A DNA stretch of 64,000 nt from Halanaeroarchaeum sp. HSR-CO (GCF_024972755.1 NZ_CP087724.1:2666001-2730000); one strand, 5' to 3'; positions 1 to 9,445 are shown, counted from the stretch's first letter. The notes: a model not told the origin generated them from the sequence alone. A program made the numbers and translations.

Positions 1-841
1 ACTTCCAGGGCAACTCGTTGTACGTGGCGTCCTCCCAGGTGACCTCCCGGATCATCTCCCCGCCGTAGAGGAACGGCGGCATCTCCTCGAGGAGGGCTTC
101 GCGGGCCCACAGCACACCGATACCGGTCGGCCCGGCCATCTTGTGCCCGGAGAAGGTGTAGAAGTCGACGTCGAGGGCGTCCACGTCGACCGGGCGGTTC
201 GGCACGGCCTGGGCGCCGTCACCCAGGACGAGCGCGTCGTGTTCGTGGGCCAACTCGGCCAGGTCGTCGAGCGGGTTGACGGTCCCGAGGACGTTCGAGG
301 CGTGGACCGCGCTCACGATTGCGACGTCGTCGTCGATCAGCGTGGCCGCGTGGTCCATATCGAGTCGGCCGTCCTCGGTGACGCTGATGTAGCGGACGTC
401 GGCCCCTGCCTGCTCGGCGATCTGTTGCCAGGTCACCAGCGAGGCGTGGTGTTCCATCTCCGTGAGGACCACCGCGTCGCCCTGCTCGAGGTTCGACAGG
501 CCCCAGGCGTACGCGACGAGGTTGATCGCCTCGGTCGTGTTCTTGGTGAAGACGATCTCCTCGCGACCGCCGGGCGCGCCGATCAACGCGGCCATCCGGT
601 CGTGGGCCTCCTCGTAGGCGAGTGAGGCCTCCTGGCTCAACTGGTGGATGCCACGGTGGACGTTGGCGTTGTACTCGCGGTAGTACCGCGAGATGGCCTC
701 GATGACCGGTTCGGGCGTCTGGGTGGTGGCTGCGTTGTCGAGGTACACCAGCGGCGTGTCCTCGGCCACCTCCCGGTCGAGAATCGGGAAATCGGCCCGG
801 ATAGCGTCGGTATCGAGCGGTGCTTGCTCGTAGGACTCCAT
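1..841 (-). CDS. sufS: Cysteine desulfurase, SufS/CsdA type (3' part outside window)
   Basis: This is the N-terminal 280 residues of a PLP-dependent cysteine desulfurase, which takes sulfur from cysteine as an enzyme persulfide for Fe-S cluster assembly. It reads leftwards and runs off the window edge. Visible family marks are the opening YLDNAATTQTP block, the EMEHHAS block and FSGHKMAGPTG, which carries the PLP-binding lysine. The catalytic cysteine of the family lies in the missing part, so activity cannot be judged. The ATG at 841 is chosen because it opens directly into the conserved N-terminus. The roughly 190 nt to the divergent kinase gene hold both promoters. No other suf gene is visible in the window. 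Confidence 0.93.
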   Translation of the reverse strand, partial: MESYEQAPLDTDAIRADFPILDREVAEDTPLVYLDNAATTQTPEPVIEAISRYYREYNANVHRGIHQLSQEASLAYEEAHDRMAALIGAPGGREEIVFTKNTTEAINLVAYAWGLSNLEQGDAVVLTEMEHHASLVTWQQIAEQAGADVRYISVTEDGRLDMDHAATLIDDDVAIVSAVHASNVLGTVNPLDDLAELAHEHDALVLGDGAQAVPNRPVDVDALDVDFYTFSGHKMAGPTGIGVLWAREALLEEMPPFLYGGEMIREVTWEDATYNELPWK

Positions 842-1031
842 TGAACGACAGTAGCGCGCCGACACATTACTTTCCTTCGGTGGAAGAAGGTCTCACGGCC
901 GCCGATACCCCTTCGTTTCGTGTGGAGAATCGAAGATTCCAGGCACGTCGACTACGGACCGACATCCGAACTGTCGCCCGCCGGTCGGAACGATATTATC
1001 AACGGGACGCAAATGAAAATTGACCGTATCG

Positions 1032-2687
1032 ATGGATCCGCTCTTCGTTGCCCACGTCGTCGCGTTCGCCGTCGCCGCCCTGGCGAGTTTCGCCACCGTG
1101 GGTCCGGCCAGTCGGGTCGACCATCCCGACACGCGATACGGCCTCGTGGGATTGCTGGTCACGAGCGGGATCTGGGGCAGCGCACAGGCGCTCTACCTCG
1201 TCGTTCCGGGCGTCGTTCTCAAGGAGGTGCTGTACATGGTCGGGCTCGTCGCGGGCATCGTCTCGGTGCTGACGTGGCTGTACTTCAGTGCCGCCTACAG
1301 CGGGCGGGCGCCTCGTGAGACACCCTACGCACGGGCAGTCGTGGGCATCGTCGCGATGTTCGTCCTCGTCAAAGTGACGAACCCCCTACACAACGGCTAC
1401 TTCACCGCCGAGATGGCGAGCGAGCCGTTCGCCCACCTCGCGATCCAGTATGGGATGGTTCACTGGATTGCGATGGGGCTGTCCTACGCGCTCGCGTTCG
1501 TCGGCTTCTACATGCTCGCCGAGCGCTTCGCTCAGGCCAGCGTCGGCACGCGACCGCTGGAGGCGCTCGTTTTGCTCACCGCGCTGCCACTGGGACTCGA
1601 CCTGCTCGCGCTCCAGACGCCGTGGTTACTGGCGCTCACCTACGAACCGCTGGGAGTCGCGGCGTTCGCGGTCGGCACGGTGACGGTGTACTTCGACCGG
1701 TTCCAGACCGTCCAGCTGGCCGCCGACGTCGACGACCCGGTCTTCGTCCTCGACGCGGAGGGACGGGTCGCCTCGGTCAACGACCAGGCCACGTCCCTGT
1801 TTCCCGACGCGGCCGACCGGATCGGGGAGCCGTTGGAATCCGTCGCCCCACAGCTCAGACGGGCCCTCGACAACGATCGAGTGCTCACGATGGAAGATTC
1901 CGGGGATCCCCGGTTCTTCCAGATCTCGACGAGCCCGTTCGTCGCGGGTTCGACCGAGACCGGCCGCGTGGTCATCCTCTCGGACGTGACCGAACGGGAG
2001 CGGTATCGCCGGGACCTCGAACGCAAGACCGAGCAACTCCAGTTGCTCAACCGCATCGTCCGTCACGATATCCGAAACGAGATGGCCGTCGTCATCGGGT
2101 GGGGCGAGACACTCGAGGAGCGGTTGGACGCGGACGAGATGAACGCGCTCGAACGGCTGCTCGGGGCCGCCACCAAGGTCGTCGACCTCACCGACGGTGC
2201 ACGCGAGTTCATCCGCGCCCTCGACGAGGACGAGCGACCCGAGACGACCGCCATCGACCTGGCAAGTACACTCGAGGCCGAGATCGATAAACAGCGCTCG
2301 GCCCACCCCGACGCCGATATCGCCATCGAGGGCGCGCTCCCCGAGACCACGGTCAGCGCCAACGAGATGCTCACCTCGGTGTTCCGCAACTTGATCGGCA
2401 ACGCCATCGAGAACGTCGATGCGGGACCAGCCACGATCACCGTCTCCGCCGAGGAACGGACCGAGACGGCAGTCGTCCGGATCGCCGATAACGGTCCGGG
2501 AATTCCCGACGACCGCAAGGAGAGCGTGTTCCGGATGGGTGAGAAGGGAGCGGATAGCGGTGGGACGGGCATCGGCCTCTATCTCGTACAGACCCTGGTC
2601 GACCAGTACGGCGGCACCGTCCGGATCGAGGACAACGAACCGCGGGGAAGCGTGTTCGTCGTCGAACTGCCGCTGGCCGCGCAGTAG
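1032..2687 (+). CDS. Sensor histidine kinase with 7TM input region and PAS domain
   Basis: A membrane sensor kinase of 551 residues. Residues 1 to about 222 are hydrophobic and fit the seven-helix histidine kinase N-terminal region common in haloarchaea. A PAS domain follows (about 228-320). The phosphoacceptor is in RIVRHDIRNEM (His345). The ATP-binding domain shows the N box (NLIGNAIEN), the G1 box (DNGPGIPDD) and a GTGIGL lid. An earlier TTG would add four residues, but the ATG at 1032 is preferred. The stimulus is unknown. No response regulator is adjacent, which is usual for orphan haloarchaeal kinases, so the partner must be elsewhere. Confidence 0.92.
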   Translation: MDPLFVAHVVAFAVAALASFATVGPASRVDHPDTRYGLVGLLVTSGIWGSAQALYLVVPGVVLKEVLYMVGLVAGIVSVLTWLYFSAAYSGRAPRETPYARAVVGIVAMFVLVKVTNPLHNGYFTAEMASEPFAHLAIQYGMVHWIAMGLSYALAFVGFYMLAERFAQASVGTRPLEALVLLTALPLGLDLLALQTPWLLALTYEPLGVAAFAVGTVTVYFDRFQTVQLAADVDDPVFVLDAEGRVASVNDQATSLFPDAADRIGEPLESVAPQLRRALDNDRVLTMEDSGDPRFFQISTSPFVAGSTETGRVVILSDVTERERYRRDLERKTEQLQLLNRIVRHDIRNEMAVVIGWGETLEERLDADEMNALERLLGAATKVVDLTDGAREFIRALDEDERPETTAIDLASTLEAEIDKQRSAHPDADIAIEGALPETTVSANEMLTSVFRNLIGNAIENVDAGPATITVSAEERTETAVVRIADNGPGIPDDRKESVFRMGEKGADSGGTGIGLYLVQTLVDQYGGTVRIEDNEPRGSVFVVELPLAAQ

Positions 2688-2758
2688 GACGTGCGTAACG
2701 GCCCAGTGCGGTCGACAATCTGCGATTTACGAAGCCCACTGGTCCGGTATCCGACGGT

Positions 2759-3103
2759 ATGCCTCGCCAGGACGGCCACCAGCCCTTCACCTCCCCGACC
2801 GTCCACCGGTGGGCCTGGGTCCTCGTCGCGGTCTTTTTCGTCGGCGGCGACTTCGTGACCACGAGCCTGGGGCTGAGCGTCGTGGGCGTCGTCGAGCGGA
2901 ACTCGTTTCTGGCTCCGCTCGTCGCCGAGTACGGCGTCGTCGTGATCCTCGTCCTGAAGGCGATCGTGGTCGGCACCGGCTACGCGGTCTACCGGCACCT
3001 CCCGCGGCCCCACGACGTCGGCGTCCCCCTCGGATTCGCCACGGTCGGCGTGGCAGTGACTGGCTGGAACGTCCTGGTCCTGGGGTCGGCGCTGCTGGCG
3101 TAG
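2759..3103 (+). CDS. Small membrane protein, DUF5658-like
   Basis: A 114-residue integral membrane protein with about three hydrophobic helices (roughly residues 18-40, 57-78 and 88-113). The pattern GGDFVTTSLGL...GVVERN...G...LVLKA resembles small DUF5658-type haloarchaeal membrane proteins, which carry a polar Asp-x-x-Thr at the start and a Lys in the second half. No enzymatic motif is seen and the function is unknown. It follows the upstream kinase by about 70 nt and reads in the same direction. Confidence 0.72.
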   Translation: MPRQDGHQPFTSPTVHRWAWVLVAVFFVGGDFVTTSLGLSVVGVVERNSFLAPLVAEYGVVVILVLKAIVVGTGYAVYRHLPRPHDVGVPLGFATVGVAVTGWNVLVLGSALLA

Positions 3104-3172
3104 CGAATCCGACACTCCACCCCTGCCCAAGGGGCCCGGAAATATTTGTTCCACCTCCCCGTCATGGACGGT

Positions 3173-3382
3173 ATGGCCCTCCAATCAAACAGGCTGGCAG
3201 TCGGACTGCTGGCTCTCGGCCTCGTCGCCGTCGTACTCCTGTACAGCGTCGTCGTGATGCGAGCCCCCCTCCAGATCCTCAGCGTGATCGTTCCGCTCGT
3301 CTTCCTCTATCTGCTCTGGCGATTCGTCAGGGCCCACGAGCGCATCGCCGCCGCCATGGAATCGGCGGACCGCGTCGAATGA
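3173..3382 (+). CDS. Small two-helix membrane protein
   Basis: A 69-residue protein made of two hydrophobic stretches (about residues 7-28 and 32-50) followed by a charged tail. In-frame starts exist at 3146 (TTG), 3164 (ATG) and 3173 (ATG). An AATATTT element at 3141-3147 lies about 26-32 nt upstream of 3173, the right spacing for a nearly leaderless transcript, so 3173 is preferred. Similar tiny membrane proteins are common in haloarchaea and have no assigned role. The gene ends just before the converging kinase gene. Confidence 0.7.
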   Translation: MALQSNRLAVGLLALGLVAVVLLYSVVVMRAPLQILSVIVPLVFLYLLWRFVRAHERIAAAMESADRVE

Positions 3383-3400
3383 GCGAGCCGGCCCTCCCGA

Positions 3401-5347
3401 TTACCCGAATTCGACTCCGGTGAACTCGAAGCGAGCGCCGCCATCCTTCCCAGCAGTGACCGTGATCTCCCAGTCGTGGGCCTCGGCACACCGCTCGACT
3501 ATCGAGAGGCCGAGTCCCGTCCCACCGGCGGTGGAATAGCCGGACTGGAGCACGTTGCCGCGCTCGCTCACCGGGATCCCCGAACCGTCATCCTCGATGT
3601 AGAAGCCGTCGTCGAGGTCGCCGACGGTTACCACCAAGCGCTCGCCCCCGTGTTCGACTGCATTCCGGAAGAGGTTCTCCAGGGCCTGTCGAACTCGCCC
3701 TGGAGCCGCCCGGATAGTCTGGTCCGTCGTGACCCGTATCGTCGCCGCTGCCGTGTCGACGGTCCGCCAGCTCTCCTCGACGATGGTCGAGAGATCGACC
3801 GCCTCGAGCGTCGGCGACCCATCCTTCTCACGGGCGAGCGCGAGGAGGTCCGCGATGAGCGTCTCCATCCGATCGAGCGAGCTATCTACCGCCTGGAGGT
3901 GGTCGCTATCGTGTTCCCCCCGGGCGAGTTCGAGCCGTCCCTGTGCCACGGTCAGCGGGTTCCGGAGGTCGTGGGAGACGACGCTCGCGAACCGCTCGAG
4001 TCGTTCGTTCTGCCGTTCGAGTTCGGCCTCGAACGCCTTGATGTCCGAGACGTCCCGCTGGATGGCGACGAACTTCCGCGGGGTGTCGTCCGCGTCGACG
4101 ATCGGCGAGATGGTCTGGAGGGCGTGATAGGTGGTGTCGTCCGCCCGGCGATTGACGATTTCTTCTTCCCACGTCTCACCCGAGCGGATCGTCTCCCAGA
4201 GCTCCCGGTAGTACTCCGGGTCCTTCTCGCCGGAGTGCAAAATGCTGGGCGTTCGCCCGATCGCAGCCGCGGCCTGGTATCCGGTGATCCGCTCGAAGGC
4301 GGGATTGACGTACTCGATGGTCCCGTCCGCGTCGGTGATGAAGACCGCGAGGCCGACGTGTTCGACGGCGCGTTTGAACTCCTGGAGTTCCCGCTCGCGG
4401 TCCCGACGCTCGGTGATGTCGGAGTTGATCGCCACGAAGCGTTCCACCTGCCCGTCCTCGCTCTCGACCGGCGCGATGGTCTGATCGATGGTGAACTGTT
4501 CGCCGTCGGTCCGCTCGTTGACGATTTCACCCTCCCAGGTCTCGCCGTCCAGGATCGTCTCCCAGGTGTCCCGGTAGAAGGCGCTGTCGTGGACGCCGGA
4601 TTGCAAGAGTCGTGGATTTCGGCCCACTGCCTCCTCGCTCGAATAGCCGGTGAGTTCCTCGAAGGCCGGATTGACGTACTCGATGGTCCCGTCCCGGTCC
4701 GTCCAGTAGATCGAATGGCCCGCGTTCTCCACGGCGGCCTTGAACGTCTCGAGTTCGCGTTCGCGCCGTCGGCGATCGGTGATGTCCCTGAAGACCCCGG
4801 TGACGACGGTGCCGGCCTCGGTCTCGAAGACGCGAGCGTTGATCTCGACGGGCACCCGCTCGCCTGCCCTGGTCTCGACGTAGATCTGCTCGCCATTCGG
4901 GAGTCGCGACACGGTCACGGGCTCGTCTTCGGCCGACGCCACGTGCTGTTCGAAGAGCCGACGGTACGACCGTTCTGCACCGGCTGGGTGAAGCTGCGTG
5001 ATGGACTCGCCCCGTAACGCTTCGCTCGAGTGGCCGAGAAGGTCGACCGTCGCGTCGTTGACCGCCAGCAGCGTCCCGGACTCGGCGTCGGCGATCAGAA
5101 CCGGATCGGGCGTCGTCTCGAAGAGGAACCGACACGAACTGGGGAGGGGTTCGTCCGCCGAAGCGTCGTGTGTCGATTCGGCTGCCCCCGAGTCCGTCGA
5201 AAGCAGCGCCCGAAGGCGGTGCAATGGACGCCCCCCGGTCAACGAGGTGACTGCGCCCATTGCTCGTGTGACAAACTCGTTCCCCGCCGATAGCGGGAAC
5301 GCTCCCGATGCCATCGTGATAGTGACCAAAATATCCAGGGACGGCAT
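3401..5347 (-). CDS. Multi-PAS sensor histidine kinase
   Basis: A 648-residue, probably cytoplasmic sensor kinase. Three PAS domains follow each other (about 73-195, 200-318 and 322-440), the last two being very similar ([15 protein letters not shown] in both). The H box is [10 protein letters not shown] with His459, and the ATP-binding domain shows [18 protein letters not shown] and GGTGLGL. The first 70 residues have no recognised domain, and a start at Met12 is possible. Its catalytic core closely resembles that of the kinase at 9446-12229 but lacks that protein's repeat insertion. It is transcribed divergently from another PAS kinase starting at 5515. Confidence 0.9.
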   Translation of the reverse strand: MPSLDILVTITMASGAFPLSAGNEFVTRAMGAVTSLTGGRPLHRLRALLSTDSGAAESTHDASADEPLPSSCRFLFETTPDPVLIADAESGTLLAVNDATVDLLGHSSEALRGESITQLHPAGAERSYRRLFEQHVASAEDEPVTVSRLPNGEQIYVETRAGERVPVEINARVFETEAGTVVTGVFRDITDRRRRERELETFKAAVENAGHSIYWTDRDGTIEYVNPAFEELTGYSSEEAVGRNPRLLQSGVHDSAFYRDTWETILDGETWEGEIVNERTDGEQFTIDQTIAPVESEDGQVERFVAINSDITERRDRERELQEFKRAVEHVGLAVFITDADGTIEYVNPAFERITGYQAAAAIGRTPSILHSGEKDPEYYRELWETIRSGETWEEEIVNRRADDTTYHALQTISPIVDADDTPRKFVAIQRDVSDIKAFEAELERQNERLERFASVVSHDLRNPLTVAQGRLELARGEHDSDHLQAVDSSLDRMETLIADLLALAREKDGSPTLEAVDLSTIVEESWRTVDTAAATIRVTTDQTIRAAPGRVRQALENLFRNAVEHGGERLVVTVGDLDDGFYIEDDGSGIPVSERGNVLQSGYSTAGGTGLGLSIVERCAEAHDWEITVTAGKDGGARFEFTGVEFG

Positions 5348-5514
5348 AAGTATTATTGTTTGTGCTATATCCCGAGATAGCCGGGAAAGAGCCGATACAT
5401 GCCCTCAAGGATACATATTGTATCATATATTTCTCATACATTGCGTTAAAACATACCAACAAATTCATGGTACGATGAATACTCCTCCCAGGTAATGACG
5501 GCCCGTCTCGAACG
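5348..5514. promoter_or_regulatory. Divergent promoter region between two kinase genes
   Basis: These 167 nt separate two divergently transcribed PAS kinase genes and are far richer in A+T than the flanks. Several TATA-like runs are visible (for example near 5350-5372 and 5412-5432). Both promoters must lie here, so the two kinases could be co-regulated. Confidence 0.6.
5410..5424. promoter_or_regulatory. Candidate operator: perfect 6-3-6 inverted repeat
   Basis: GATACA, a 3-nt spacer TAT, then TGTATC form a perfect inverted repeat in the shared promoter region of the two divergent kinases, 63 nt from one start and 90 nt from the other. The size and symmetry suit a dimeric winged-helix regulator. 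The binding protein is unknown. Confidence 0.4.
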
Positions 5515-7347
5515 ATGAGCGACTTGACCCCTCGGCAAACGCACCTCGCGCAGGCCCAGCAGATCGCCGACATCGGGAGCTGGTCGTTCGATTTCGAACG
5601 GGAGCAACTCGAGTGGTCCGAGGAGTGCTACCGTATCTTCGGTATGGACCCCGAAGAAACGGTCACCATGGATCGGTTCATGGGGTTCGTTCATCCAGAC
5701 GACGAGCCATACGTCCGGGAGCAGTGGGAGAGTGCACTCGAGGGTGCTGAGTACGACATCGAACATCGAATACGGGTCGACGGTGCGGTCCGCTGGGTTC
5801 GAGAACGTGCCGAACTCACCGTCGCGGAGGACGGAACGCCCCTGGAGGCTATCGGGGTAGTGCAGGACATCACGGACCGAAAACGCCGCGAACAGCGACT
5901 CGAAGAGACGAAAACACGGTATCGCTCGCTCCTGCGGGCGGCCCCGGATCCGGTCTTCGTCGCCGACGCCGAGACCGGTGAGATCGTCGAGGCCAACGAG
6001 GCGGCAGCGGACCTCCGCGATCAGCCTCGAGAAGAGATACTCGGGCTGCACCAGTCCGACCTCCACCCGGATGGAGAATCGGAGCGGTACCGTCGGCTCT
6101 TCGAGCGACACGTCGAGGAGGGGGGTGTGCTGTCGAAATTGGCGGACGGGGAGCAGGTATACGCCGTCACCGGTGACGGGGAGACGGTCCCCGTTTCGAT
6201 CAGCGTCGAGACGGTCGAACTCCCGCAGGGGCAGGTCGTCTACGGGATCTTTCGCGACGTCTCGGAACGAACGACCCGGGAGAAAGAGTTGAGCACTTTC
6301 CGGCAGGCGGTCGAATCGGCCGGCCACCCCATACTCTTCACTGACCGGGATGGGACCATCGAGTACGTCAATCCGGCCTTCGAGGAGACGACCGGCTATT
6401 CGGCCGAGATGGCCGTCGGTCGAACGCCCCGGTTATTGAAATCCGGGGAGATGGACGACGGATTCTACGAGGAACTCTGGGAGACGATCCTCTCGGGCGA
6501 GGTTTTCGAAGGAGAGGTCGTCAACCGCCGAGCGGACGGCGAATTCATCCACGTCGATCAGACCATCGCGCCGGTCGAGGACGATTCGGGCGAGATCGAA
6601 CGATTCGTCGCGGTCAACAGCAACATCACCGACCTCAAACGGCGCCAGGAACAGCTCGAAGAACAACGCGACCGGGCGCGAGACCTCCGTCAGCGACTGT
6701 CCGTGTTGAACCGGATCATGCGTCACGATCTCCGGTCGAGCGTGAATATCATCAAAGGCAATGCGGGACTGGCGTCGGCCAGACACGACCTCGAGATGCT
6801 CGAGACGATCCAGAATCAGGCCGACGAGATCCTCGAGATCGCCGAAAATGCGCGGCTGATCGAAGAGAGTCTGGCAACAACGGAGGACGCGAACACGGTT
6901 CAGGAGGTCACAGCACTCCTGCAGACCAAGATAGCGAAACTCCGCCGCGAACATCCGTCGGTATCCATCGATTCGACCCTCCCCGAAGCACTACCGGTCA
7001 GCGCTCACCATCGACTCGACGCAGCCCTCGAACAGATACTGCGGAATGCCGTCGAGCACAACGACGCCGACCGACCGGTCGTCCAGGTGCACCTACGAAG
7101 TCCGGGAACGGATCGCGTCGAGATCGTGATCGCGGACAACGGACCCGGCATCCCCGACGGCGAGATCGAACCACTGAATGCCGAGATCGAACACGCACTC
7201 CGTCACACGAGCGGGCTCGGTCTCTGGATCGCCTACTGGCTCGTCCACGAGTCCGGTGGCGACATCTCCTTCGGCGAAAACGACCCCCGTGGCACGACGG
7301 TCACCATTCGGCTACCACACGCCCAGCAAGCCGCACAGAATCGGTGA
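5515..7347 (+). CDS. Multi-PAS sensor histidine kinase
   Basis: A 610-residue sensor kinase without clear membrane segments. PAS domains lie at about 10-122 (PAS_3-like, with a FVHPDDEP motif), 133-252 and 257-375. The H box is RIMRHDLRSSV (His404). The ATP-binding part has ILRNAVEHN and DNGPGIPDGE, and its lid is HTSGLGLWIAYWLV, the HxSGLGLW type common in haloarchaeal kinases. The second PAS domain shares the LHPxGxxxRYRRLFExHV pattern with the divergent kinase at 3401-5347, so the two are partly paralogous. The ATG at 5515 is the only good in-frame start. No response regulator is adjacent. Confidence 0.91.
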   Translation: MSDLTPRQTHLAQAQQIADIGSWSFDFEREQLEWSEECYRIFGMDPEETVTMDRFMGFVHPDDEPYVREQWESALEGAEYDIEHRIRVDGAVRWVRERAELTVAEDGTPLEAIGVVQDITDRKRREQRLEETKTRYRSLLRAAPDPVFVADAETGEIVEANEAAADLRDQPREEILGLHQSDLHPDGESERYRRLFERHVEEGGVLSKLADGEQVYAVTGDGETVPVSISVETVELPQGQVVYGIFRDVSERTTREKELSTFRQAVESAGHPILFTDRDGTIEYVNPAFEETTGYSAEMAVGRTPRLLKSGEMDDGFYEELWETILSGEVFEGEVVNRRADGEFIHVDQTIAPVEDDSGEIERFVAVNSNITDLKRRQEQLEEQRDRARDLRQRLSVLNRIMRHDLRSSVNIIKGNAGLASARHDLEMLETIQNQADEILEIAENARLIEESLATTEDANTVQEVTALLQTKIAKLRREHPSVSIDSTLPEALPVSAHHRLDAALEQILRNAVEHNDADRPVVQVHLRSPGTDRVEIVIADNGPGIPDGEIEPLNAEIEHALRHTSGLGLWIAYWLVHESGGDISFGENDPRGTTVTIRLPHAQQAAQNR

Positions 7348-7358
7348 CGGCTGCGCTC

Positions 7359-7649
7359 TCAGAGTCGGAGGAACTGGGCGTGCAGGGTCGAATCGACCTC
7401 GAGGACGTTCGCCTCGTCGACGTAGCCGGCCTCGATGGCGAGTTCCACGACCTGACGCCCGACGAGGTTGGCCACGCTGGCGCGGGCCAGCGAGTCCACG
7501 ACGGCGTCCTCGTCGAGCGGTTCGCCCCCGTAGAAGTCCTCGCTGACCGTGAGCGAGACCTCGCCCTCCTCGAAGGTCTCCCCGAGAACCTCGGGGTCAC
7601 AGGCGGTGACGAGCAGTCCCTGGTCGGTCTCGCGCTCGGAGACGATCAT
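7359..7649 (-). CDS. DUF424 family protein
   Basis: A 96-residue protein matching the archaeal DUF424 family over its whole length. The family pattern is seen as LVTACDPEVLG, EGEVSLTVSEDFYGG, ARASVANLVG, the VELAIEAG helix and the ending STLHAQFLRL. The biochemical role is not established; the family is archaeal and has been linked by context to translation or RNA metabolism. The start overlaps the stop of the TPR gene by 4 nt, so the two are translationally coupled. The gene ends 11 nt from the convergent kinase gene. Confidence 0.88.
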   Translation of the reverse strand: MIVSERETDQGLLVTACDPEVLGETFEEGEVSLTVSEDFYGGEPLDEDAVVDSLARASVANLVGRQVVELAIEAGYVDEANVLEVDSTLHAQFLRL

Positions 7650-8404
7650 CGCTCGTCGACGAGGGCCGCTTCCTGCTCCTCGCGGATCGCTTCTGCACGT
7701 TCGGCGACCTCGCCGGCTTCCTCCTCACGGCCGAGGCCGTCCAGGGCGCGCGATTTCTCCTCGTAGACGTCGGCCTGCCGGAAGCCGAGGCGCATGGCGT
7801 TGTCGAAACACTCCAGGGCGTCCTCGTGTTGGCCGCGCTCGACCTGGATGAACCCGAGGTTGTACCAGGCGTGGCCCAGGCGCTCGTTCTGCCTGACGGC
7901 CTCCTCGGCGTGCTGGAAGGCCTCCTCGTCCTTGCCGAACTCCCAGAGGGCGTACGCCAGGTTGGTGTGCGCTTCGGCGGCGAAATCGCCGTCCTCAGCC
8001 ACGTAGAGGGCCTCGCGGTGGGAGTCGATGGCCGCCTCCCACTCCTCGAGTTCGGCGTGCGCGATGCCCTTTTCGACCCAGGCCTCCTGCTCGGTCGTCT
8101 CGTCGTCGGCGAACCGGGCGGCCCGCTCGAAGGAGTCGACGGCCTGTTCGTTTCGGTTGATACCCATGTAGTTGAGGCCCACGTCGATGAGGGCGTCGGC
8201 ATCGACCTGGTCGGAGGCGATGTTGCGCTCGTCGAGGTGGTCGGCAATTGCGTAGGAGTCAACCGGGTCGATCTTCGAGGGATCGACCGAGAGTTCGGGC
8301 GGGTCGAGGTCGAATCCCTCGTAAGGGTCGGAAAAGCCCTGCCCCTCCGAGAACCGGTGGGGGCGCTCGCCCTCACGCGGCGAATCCTCCTCGTTGTCGG
8401 TCAT
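7646..8404 (-). CDS. Tetratricopeptide repeat protein
   Basis: A 252-residue soluble acidic protein. After a charged N-terminal region of about 75 residues come four to five TPR units, with the consensus spacing visible in ALIDVGLNYMG, AWVEKGIAHAEL, AHTNLAYALWEF, AWYNLGFIQVERG and VYEEKSRALDGLG. TPRs form helical scaffolds for protein binding, and the partner is unknown. The ATG at 8404 is preferred over longer in-frame extensions, which would run into the divergent thpR gene. It forms an operon with the downstream DUF424 gene. Confidence 0.9.
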   Translation of the reverse strand: MTDNEEDSPREGERPHRFSEGQGFSDPYEGFDLDPPELSVDPSKIDPVDSYAIADHLDERNIASDQVDADALIDVGLNYMGINRNEQAVDSFERAARFADDETTEQEAWVEKGIAHAELEEWEAAIDSHREALYVAEDGDFAAEAHTNLAYALWEFGKDEEAFQHAEEAVRQNERLGHAWYNLGFIQVERGQHEDALECFDNAMRLGFRQADVYEEKSRALDGLGREEEAGEVAERAEAIREEQEAALVDER

Positions 8405-8458
8405 GGGCCGGCGTACGTGAGGGGGAGGGTTAAGGGCACCGCACCCAGAGGCACTGGC

Positions 8459-9013
8459 ATGCGACTGTTCGTGAGCGTCGACCTCCCACCCGAACTCGCA
8501 GACGAAGTCGCGGCGGTCCAGGAGCGGTTCGCCGACGCTGGCGGACTGGATTTCACCGATCCGGCGCAGGCACACGTGACGATGAAATTCCTCGGCGAGA
8601 CGCCCAACCATCGCCTCGAGGAGGTGACCGCGGCGCTCGAACGGGCGGTCGAGAAGTCCGGTGTCGGGCCGTTCGAGGCCACCTACGGCGACCTGGGCGT
8701 GTTCCCCTCCCTCGAGTACATCAGCGTCGTCTGGTTCGGCGTCACTCGCGGCGACCGCGAGTTCGAACGGCTACACGAGTCCATCGAGTCGGAACTCGTG
8801 GATATCGGCTTCGACGAGGCCGACCACGAGTTCACCCCGCACGTCACGCTCGCCAGAATGAATCACGCGGGCGGGAAGGACCTGGTCCAGCGAGTGGTTC
8901 GAGAGGAGTCGCCGGTCGTCGGTTCGACCACAGTCGATGCGGTCAGCCTCACCCAGAGCACGCTCACCCACGACGGACCGGTTTACGAGACGCTCCACCG
9001 GGTCCCCCTCTAG
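8459..9013 (+). CDS. thpR: RNA 2',3'-cyclic phosphodiesterase (ThpR/LigT, 2H family)
   Basis: A 184-residue 2H phosphoesterase that opens 2',3'-cyclic phosphates on RNA ends and may reseal 2'-5' linkages. Both catalytic HxTx motifs are intact: HVTM at residues 39-42 and HVTL at 128-131. Length and the MRLFVSVDLP opening fit the family. The ATG at 8459 starts directly on the conserved strand. The gene is divergent from the TPR gene with only 54 nt between starts, which contain a GTTAAG element. A link to tRNA intron processing is plausible but not shown here. Confidence 0.93.
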   Translation: MRLFVSVDLPPELADEVAAVQERFADAGGLDFTDPAQAHVTMKFLGETPNHRLEEVTAALERAVEKSGVGPFEATYGDLGVFPSLEYISVVWFGVTRGDREFERLHESIESELVDIGFDEADHEFTPHVTLARMNHAGGKDLVQRVVREESPVVGSTTVDAVSLTQSTLTHDGPVYETLHRVPL

Positions 9014-9034
9014 GATCGGCCCGCCGAGCGCCGG

Positions 9035-9421
9035 TCAGCCACGCCACTCCTCCAGGGTCCGCTGGACGGCCGTCGCCACCTTGTCGAACTGCTGGGTGCT
9101 CAGGCCATCCGTCGTGAGGAAGACGCCCTCGTTCGCCCCGGTCACCCTGAGCAGAAAGCCGTTCTCGAACGAGCGGATGGTGTACTCGTATTCGCCGAGT
9201 TCGGAGTCCCCGTAGACGTCGTGGGTCGTCTGGTAGGCTCGCCACTCGTGTCCGATGAACGTCGAGAGGTCCGCGTCCCGTTCCAGGTCGTCCCGGAGAT
9301 ACAGCTGTTCGAACTCGGTACGCGTGAAGTAGGTGACCGAACGGAGGCTGTCGCCCACCGACGTTCGACACGTGGCGACGAGTTGTTCGCGAGCGTCCTC
9401 GTCCAGCAGTGTATCGGCCAT
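9035..9421 (-). CDS. Conserved haloarchaeal protein of unknown function
   Basis: A 128-residue soluble protein with a mixed alpha/beta composition and no membrane segment or catalytic motif that I recognise. The sequence is acidic with a well-defined ATG at 9421, and it ends 21 nt from the convergent thpR gene. It resembles the small stand-alone haloarchaeal proteins currently carried under DUF numbers, but I cannot place it with certainty. No function is proposed. Confidence 0.75.
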   Translation of the reverse strand: MADTLLDEDAREQLVATCRTSVGDSLRSVTYFTRTEFEQLYLRDDLERDADLSTFIGHEWRAYQTTHDVYGDSELGEYEYTIRSFENGFLLRVTGANEGVFLTTDGLSTQQFDKVATAVQRTLEEWRG

Positions 9422-9445
9422 GGCGGCTCTACGAACGCCGGGTCC

